From positions 310,001-374,000 of the forward strand of contig PUFA01000182.1 in assembly GCA_003508835.1 (NCBI GenBank): 64,000 nt of DNA, written 5' to 3'. The notes under the pieces were generated by a model, which was given only the letters and a program-made list of their open reading frames with translations, had not been told where the DNA came from and made no database searches. The position numbers and the translations under genes are program-made. This DNA comes from Eonycteris spelaea (Eukaryota > Chordata > Mammalia > Chiroptera > Pteropodidae). Position 1 is the stretch's first letter. Each line of letters opens with the position of its first letter. This document shows positions 58,836 to 64,000 of this stretch, in pieces.

Positions 58836-58849
58836 GCGCCCTCTGCTGG
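58836..58849 (-). promoter_or_regulatory. CTCF core motif, intron 5
   Basis: GCGCCCTCTGCTGG reads on the minus strand as CCAGCAGAGGGCGC, a 14 of 14 match to CCASYAGRKGGCRS. It is in sequence I do not recognise as a repeat. A bound site here could be a loop anchor within the gene, pointing back toward the promoter. Binding is inferred. Confidence 0.55.
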
Positions 58850-59154
58850 ATGAGCTTGAGCACTGTGCCTTCAATCCGGGCTTCTGGGCATCAAGCTTCT
58901 CATCTGGCCTTGGAGGCTGGAAGTGGTTGCCTGGCCTTCATCGCCTGCAGATGTTTAAGCGATATTGTAATTTTAAATACAGTGAACACCTTGGGAGTTT
59001 CCACTATACATTAATTCTCTGTATCAGTGGCCTTGTCTGGATCCTATGTAATAACTATGGATTTCTGAGAATGGTCTTACACTGCAAATCTTAATTTGTA
59101 TTCTTTCCTTCAGTACTCATAAGCCATACTTTTTATCTGTCAGTCTTAAATATG

Positions 59155-59980
59155 TCAGCAAACCTCTGGGTGTCCCTAAGACCCTTTCAGGGGCTCCATG
59201 AGGTCAAAACTTTTCATAATACTGTTAATCCATTAATTGCCATTTCCCAGTGTTGACACTTGCATTGATTGGGCAAAATCAACATCGCTGAACCAAGTGG
59301 GCACGAATCAAGGCAGGAATCAGGGCTGAGGCATCACATGTTCCTGGAAGTCCCTGTATCCTTCACCATCATGCGCTTACAGTGAAAAAGAACAAGAACA
59401 GAGAAATAAATACCAAATGCTAGTTTCACTTGAGAAGGTCCATGATGGAGCCATAACAGTTATTAACTTTATGAAATCGCAATCCTTGAGTACACGTCTT
59501 TTTAATAGTCTGTGTGACAAACAGCTCTTCTGTGGCCTGCCAAAACACAGTGACCATCTTGAGGAAAAGCTCCTGTGCAGATGAGTTATGAACAGAACTA
59601 GCCACTTCTTTCATGAGAGGCCATTCATGCATGAAAGAATAACAGACAAATTATAATTATTTGGATTGGAGAGGTGGCAGGCATTTTCTCGAAAATGAAC
59701 GGATGAGCCTGATGTAGCCAGGAAAACGACTGACAGATTTTTTTGGCCAATACATTTTCAACTAAAAAAAGAGAGATTTTTAAAAATCAGTATCTTTCAG
59801 AGGAGGTTGGTAGCGATATTAACAAATGCATATTTTTTCGAACTGTAAATGGAATGTGGCAACATTTGGAAGATCTGCAAACTCAGTATTTCCTGGTCAC
59901 CAGAGCACAATGTTAAAACCATGCTTGTGAGCAAAAGATTCGTTCAAATCACAAGAGACACTAATGGACTTTTAAATCAG
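59155..59980 (+). pseudogene. Fossil hAT (Charlie/ZBED-like) transposase
   Basis: The start (GGGTGTCCCTAAGACCCTTT) is transposon-like. Translated pieces across frames, such as STRLFNSLCDK, SHFFHERPFMHERITDKL and NGMWQHLEDLQTQ, resemble a hAT-superfamily transposase of the Charlie/ZBED group. Several stops and frameshifts break it, so it is dead. It is cut off at about 59980, where an antisense L1 begins. Confidence 0.65.
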
Positions 59981-59982
59981 TT

Positions 59983-62060
59983 ATATATTTTTTTATTGAG
60001 GTAAAATTCACATAACATACAATTCACCATTTTAACCCTTTAAAAGTGTACAATTCAATGGTATTTAGAACATTCACAATATTGTGCAACCATTACCCCA
60101 CCTCGTTCCAGAACATTTTCATCACCCCAGAAGGAAACCCTGTCCCAGTTAGCGGTCCCCCTCATTCCTCCTCCTCCGGCTCCTGGCAACCAATCTGCTT
60201 TTGTCTCTGTGGATGTGCCTGTTCTGGACATGTCACATAAACGGAATCACACACTGTGTGGTCCCTGTGTCCGGCTTCTTTCACTGAGCATTGCGTGTTC
60301 AAGGTCTGTCCACGTTGTGAAGAGTGTCAGTGCCTCGCTCTTTTTCATGACCGAGTAATATTCCTTTGTGTGGATGGACCACTGTAAACAGCATTGTGTT
60401 TATCCATTCATCTGTGATTGATATTTGGGTTTTTCTGCATTTTTGCCATTACGAATAATGCTGCTGTGGACATTTGTGTACCAGTTCTTGTTTGAACACC
60501 TGCTAACAGTTATCTTGGGTATATACCTGAGTGGAATTGCTGGGCTATATGGTTTAAGTGGGTTTATGTTTAACTTTCTGAGGAATTGCCTGACTTGTCC
60601 ATAGCAGCTGAATCATCTTACAGTCTACCAACAATGTATGAGGGTTCCAGTTCCTCCGCATCCTCACCAACACGTGTTTTTCTTTCCTTCTTTTTTGTTT
60701 TTTTGACAACCATACTGGTAGGTGAAGTGGCATCTCACTGTGGTTTTAGTCCGCATCTCCCTAATGGTTAAGGACATCGAACATCTTTTCATGTGTGTAT
60801 TGGTAACACATCTATTTAAGTCCTTTGCCCATTTTTTATTTGGATCGCTGGTCTTTGTGTTGTTGAGTTGTGAGAGTTATTTATATGTTCTGAATACAAG
60901 ACCCTTACCAGATATATTATTTGCAAATACATCATACCATTGTATGGGATTCTTTTCACTCTCTTGATGGTGTCCTTTGATGCAGTAAGTTTTTAATTTT
61001 GACGAAGTCCAGTTGATCTTCAGGGTTTTTTTTTCTTATGTTGTTTGTGCTTTCAGGCCATATCTAAGGTCCTGATGTGATTGCCAAAGCCAAGGTCATG
61101 AAGATCACCTTGTTTTACATGATTACCTCATGTTTTCCTCTAGGAGTTTTATAGTTTTAGGTCTTAGCTTAGTTCCTTGATCCATTTTGAGTTGATTCTT
61201 GTGTATGGTATGAGGTAAAGGTCCAGCTTCATTCTTTTGCACGTGGCTGTTCAGTTATCCCAACACCATTTGTTGAAAAGTTTATTCTTTCTCCGTTGAA
61301 TAGTTTTGACACCTTTATCAAAATCAACTGACCATATAGATGGGTGGGGTAACTTCTAGACTCTCAATTCTATCCCACTGATCTACACATCTTATCCTGG
61401 TACTATGCCAGTTTGGTTACCATACTGTGTAATAAGGTTTGAAATCAGGAAGTGTGAGTCTTCCAACTTTGTTCTTCTCTTTCAAGATTGTTTGCCTATT
61501 CGGGGTCCCTTTCAAGGCCATAGGAATTTTTAGGATCAACTTGTCCGTTTCTGAAAAAGCAGTTGGAAGTTTAATTGACAATTTTGATAGGGATTGCATT
61601 GAGTCTGTAGGTTGGGAGAGCAGTGCTATGTTAACAATATTAAGTCTCTCGATCCATGAACATAGGATGCCTTCTGGTTTATTTAGGTTGTCTTTAGTTT
61701 CTTTCAACAACCTTTTATGGTTTTTAGCATACAGGTACCTCATCTCTTTGGTTAAATGTATTCTTTTGATGCTATTGTAAATAGGACTGTTTCCTAATTT
61801 CCTTAGAAGTTAAGGAAATTGCTTAGAAATGTATTTTTGTTTGTTGATCTTGTATCCTATAACTTTTGCAAATTCATTTATGGGCATGAATCTTTTTTTT
61901 TATGGATCCTTCAGTATTTTCTACTTTTAAGATCAGGTCATCCGTGAAGAGAGGTATTTACTTCTTCCTTTCCCATGTGGGTACTCTTTTTTGGTGACTA
62001 TGGCCTAACTGCCCTGGCCGGGACTTACCATACGGTGCTGAGTAGAAGTGACGAGAGTGG
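59983..62060 (-). mobile_element. Antisense L1, about 2 kb
   Basis: The order is complete from the 3' side (TTGAGGTAAAATTCACATAA) to ORF2. A minus-strand frame at 61417-61743 contains SWIERLNIVN and LPDFKPYY, typical of the ORF2 C-terminal region. Indels break the rest. It abuts and truncates the hAT fossil. Confidence 0.88.
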
Positions 62061-62394
62061 ACGTGCATGCAGTGGTCAGAGAGGCGACGGGCGAAGCAGT
62101 AAGTCTCTCGCTCCTGGACTCGGCTCCGGGGAACCCAGTCCAGCTGCGCTTCCCGGACGATGTGCTCGGCCGCTGCGGAGCGCCACCTTTGTCTCCCCTG
62201 GGCGTTTGGGGACAGACAGCTTGTGCTTTGGGCTTATTTTTTCCACTGCAGTTTTCTCCCTACAGTGATGGGCCGCAGCAGAGTGCAAATGTTCATTCTT
62301 CACGTACGAGTCAGGGTCGAGTGGGCACATACGGATGTGGTGGGAGCCGCGCACAGTTGGGTGTTTCTTCCTTTGCATAGTCCTGTGGCACCGC

Positions 62395-62560
62395 CTCAGC
62401 TCTTCGCCTCCGTGAGGTCCTTAGAACCCAGTTCAGAAGCCCCTTACCCCAGGAAGGCCTCCCTGATAGCTCCACGCGACCTTCCCCTGTGACTTCATTC
62501 TCATTTCCATGTGACCCTCTTTGCGCAGTTCATGCTTCACAAACACTCAGAAACGTATCT
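62395..62560 (+). mobile_element. L2-like fragment
   Basis: CCCCAGGAAGGCCTCCCTGA and TTCTCATTTCCATGTGACCC resemble a worn L2 segment. Confidence 0.35.
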
Positions 62561-63126
62561 CTGTGACACGCCCAGCAGCCCCAGGTCCTCCTCCTCTGAT
62601 GGCAGAGCCTGGGTCTTTGGCCACCTTGGTATTTTCCCGAAGCATCCAGGAGGGGGACCCTGGGCTCTGCGACAGGACGGTCTGGCTGGGAAGCCAGTGC
62701 CAGCAACTGTCCTTGAGACCTGTTGGTCACCTGATTCACGCTGGCAACGGACGACGGGTGTGGGGAGCAGCCGGAGATTATTCTGCTGGCTTTGCTTACT
62801 GCACGTGAACTTATGCAACAACTTACCGTTGGTGTTACATGCACACGCAGACTCTGCGTTCGCTGTGACAGCCGGTGTGCACCGTGCACCCTGATCCCGC
62901 AGGAGCCAGGGCTCCTGGCTCCTCTGCACGTAACCACGTAACACTCCCCACAGCTTCAGCTCGCCACTAACCCCCTCCCTGCCTGCTCCATCTGGTTTTT
63001 ATTTTGTAGGCGCTTGAATCATTATTTGGATATTAATAAAAACAAATCTTGGCTGATGCTAACCATCTGATTTCCTTTTTTTTTTTTCATTTTGTTTTGT
63101 TTTGTTTCTGCACACATTTTCTTTAG

Positions 63127-63201
63127 CTTGAAATGGCGATTGAAAACCTCCAAAAAAGCGAAGGGATCACATCACACAAAAGCGGTTTACTCAACAGCCA
63201 T
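63127..63201 (+). CDS. RFX2: RFX2 exon 6, codons 176-200
   Basis: The exon lies between a T-rich acceptor ending CTTTAG and a consensus donor GTAAGT. Its 75 nt code for 25 residues beginning LEMAIENLQKSEG and ending GLLNSH. I recall no difference from human RFX2 here. It directly precedes the exon that begins the DNA-binding domain. Both borders are in phase 0, so skipping removes exactly 25 residues. A human isoform shorter by 25 residues is known to me, and this exon is the natural candidate for that cassette (inference from length). Confidence 0.96.
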
Positions 63202-64000
63202 GTAAGTGTATGTCGCCCCGGCGGCCTGCCCTGCTGTGCGCGTACCTTCACGGGCATTTCAGACACAAGCGAGGGTGATGGAGGAACACCTCTAAAGTGC
63301 CGAAATGGGGGAGGCCCCGAGCGGGCTACATCCTCGAAAACATCCCTCCACAGTGTGGGGGAGACGAGGGCAGGTGCTCCCTCCATACAGGTAGAAGGTC
63401 ACAGCACCTGCCTCTTCGGGCGTCTTGTGGGGATGAGGTTGTTTAATATCCGTGACACGCGTCCAGCAATGCCCGGCAGATCACAAGTGTTACAGCTAAA
63501 GTTAATACTAAAATAAGTAATAATAACAAAAGATGACACAGGATTGGGGATGTCGTAAAGATTCTTAGCTCAGTTTCCTGTGATTGGCATTTTGGGGAAA
63601 GAAAGGGTAATTTGAGAAAAGTGCAAAGCAACTCGTTCCCGCTGATTCGGGCCGTGTGAGATCTGTGTCCTTCGCTTGTCTCCCGGGGAAGCCGTGATCC
63701 TGGTCCTGCACCAGGAGGTGGGCGGCTCAGTGAGGCAGGACAGGGCCGGAGGAGGTGACCAGCTCTGGGGCAGCCGAGAGGACGGCTGTGGTCTCTTCAC
63801 GTCCCTCCCTTCCAAACACTCTCCGTTGAGTTTAACACGTAACTGGGAATTGGCCGGCGTGATGGAATGTAGTACGGGCCACGGACGCTGGACCGCGCTG
63901 CTCAAGAGCTTAGGTGGGGACTTGACCCCAGATCCCATTCTCTTGAGCATTAAAGGATCGAAGAAAAAGAAGGCCCTCTGAGTCACAACCCTGCGGCCCC
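63202..64000 (+). other. Start of RFX2 intron 6
   Basis: It begins GTAAGT and runs past the window end. No repeat or further exon is evident in this stretch, and the small open frames here look like chance. Confidence 0.7.

Larger units (their letters stand above)
53909..63126 (+). other. RFX2 intron 5
   Basis: It starts GTAGGT and ends after a long T-rich tract with TTTCTTTAG. It contains a CpG-rich start (to about 54430), L1 relics, a CA repeat (56807-56876), a CTCF core motif (58836-58849), an hAT transposase fossil (59155-59980) and a roughly 2 kb antisense L1 (59983-62060). The stretch 56210-58830 outside the CA repeat and the stretch 62560-63060 are unique sequence in which I see nothing else. 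Confidence 0.85.
8165..64000 (+). other. RFX2: RFX2 gene, 5' half (exons 1-6 and introns; continues past the window)
   Basis: Five coding blocks on the + strand match the N-terminal region of RFX2, and each is bounded by AG and GT splice dinucleotides. Joined, they give 93+90+80+262+75 = 600 nt, or 200 codons, with no stop. Known of the family: RFX2 is a nuclear winged-helix factor that binds X-box DNA as a homodimer or with RFX1/RFX3 and activates ciliary and spermatid genes. The part seen here is the glutamine- and serine-rich activation region. The DNA-binding, B, C and dimerization domains lie downstream of the window. Intron sizes are about 39.5 kb, 2.4 kb, 1.8 kb, 1.3 kb and 9.2 kb, and intron 6 runs off the end. 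RFX1 and RFX3 are the nearest alternatives, but the exon 3-6 residues fit RFX2 best as I remember them. Confidence 0.93.

Noticed and set aside
61417..61743. 108-codon minus-strand frame as a possible gene
   Set aside because: It is the decayed C-terminal part of L1 ORF2 in an antisense L1.

Overview
This is nuclear DNA from a placental mammal. It has spliced exons with canonical AG/GT borders, a CpG-island promoter, very long introns, and a dense layer of old L1, L2, MIR, MER20 and hAT-type repeat relics. I found no bacterial, phage or organellar features. I could not identify the species. No young order-specific SINE stood out, so I leave it at an unplaced placental, possibly laurasiatherian, mammal.

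The window holds the 5' half of one gene on the + strand, RFX2 (regulatory factor X2). RFX2 is a winged-helix transcription factor that drives ciliogenesis and spermiogenesis genes by binding X-box DNA. The exons were found by translating short blocks and matching them to the remembered family sequence, with splice sites checked by eye. A non-coding first exon lies in a CpG island near 8.17-8.36 kb. Coding exons are at 47838-47930 (start codon at 47838), 50377-50466, 52259-52338, 53647-53908 and 63127-63201. They join in frame into exactly 200 codons. These cover the N-terminal activation region and stop just before the DNA-binding domain, which lies beyond the window.

Layout: 1-7.8 kb is upstream intergenic DNA made mostly of L1, L2 and hAT relics. 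7.88-8.48 kb is the CpG-island promoter and exon 1, with a CCAAT box, GC boxes and an RFX-type X-box. 8.53-9.14 kb is a degenerate array with a period of about 50 bp. 9.1-47.8 kb is the rest of the roughly 39.5 kb intron 1; it carries further X-box matches at 35.53-35.58 and 43.04 kb, and three MER20 copies lie at 38.1, 42.1 and 47.3 kb. 47.8-53.9 kb is the compact exon 2-5 cluster. 53.9-63.1 kb is intron 5, with a CpG-rich start, a perfect CTCF core motif and a fossil hAT transposase.

The most interesting theme is possible self-regulation. RFX2 encodes an X-box binder, and its own promoter and first intron contain good X-box palindromes. Second is the start-codon exon, whose middle looks frameshifted and then restored relative to the remembered RFX2 N-terminus. 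I saw no wholly new biological system.
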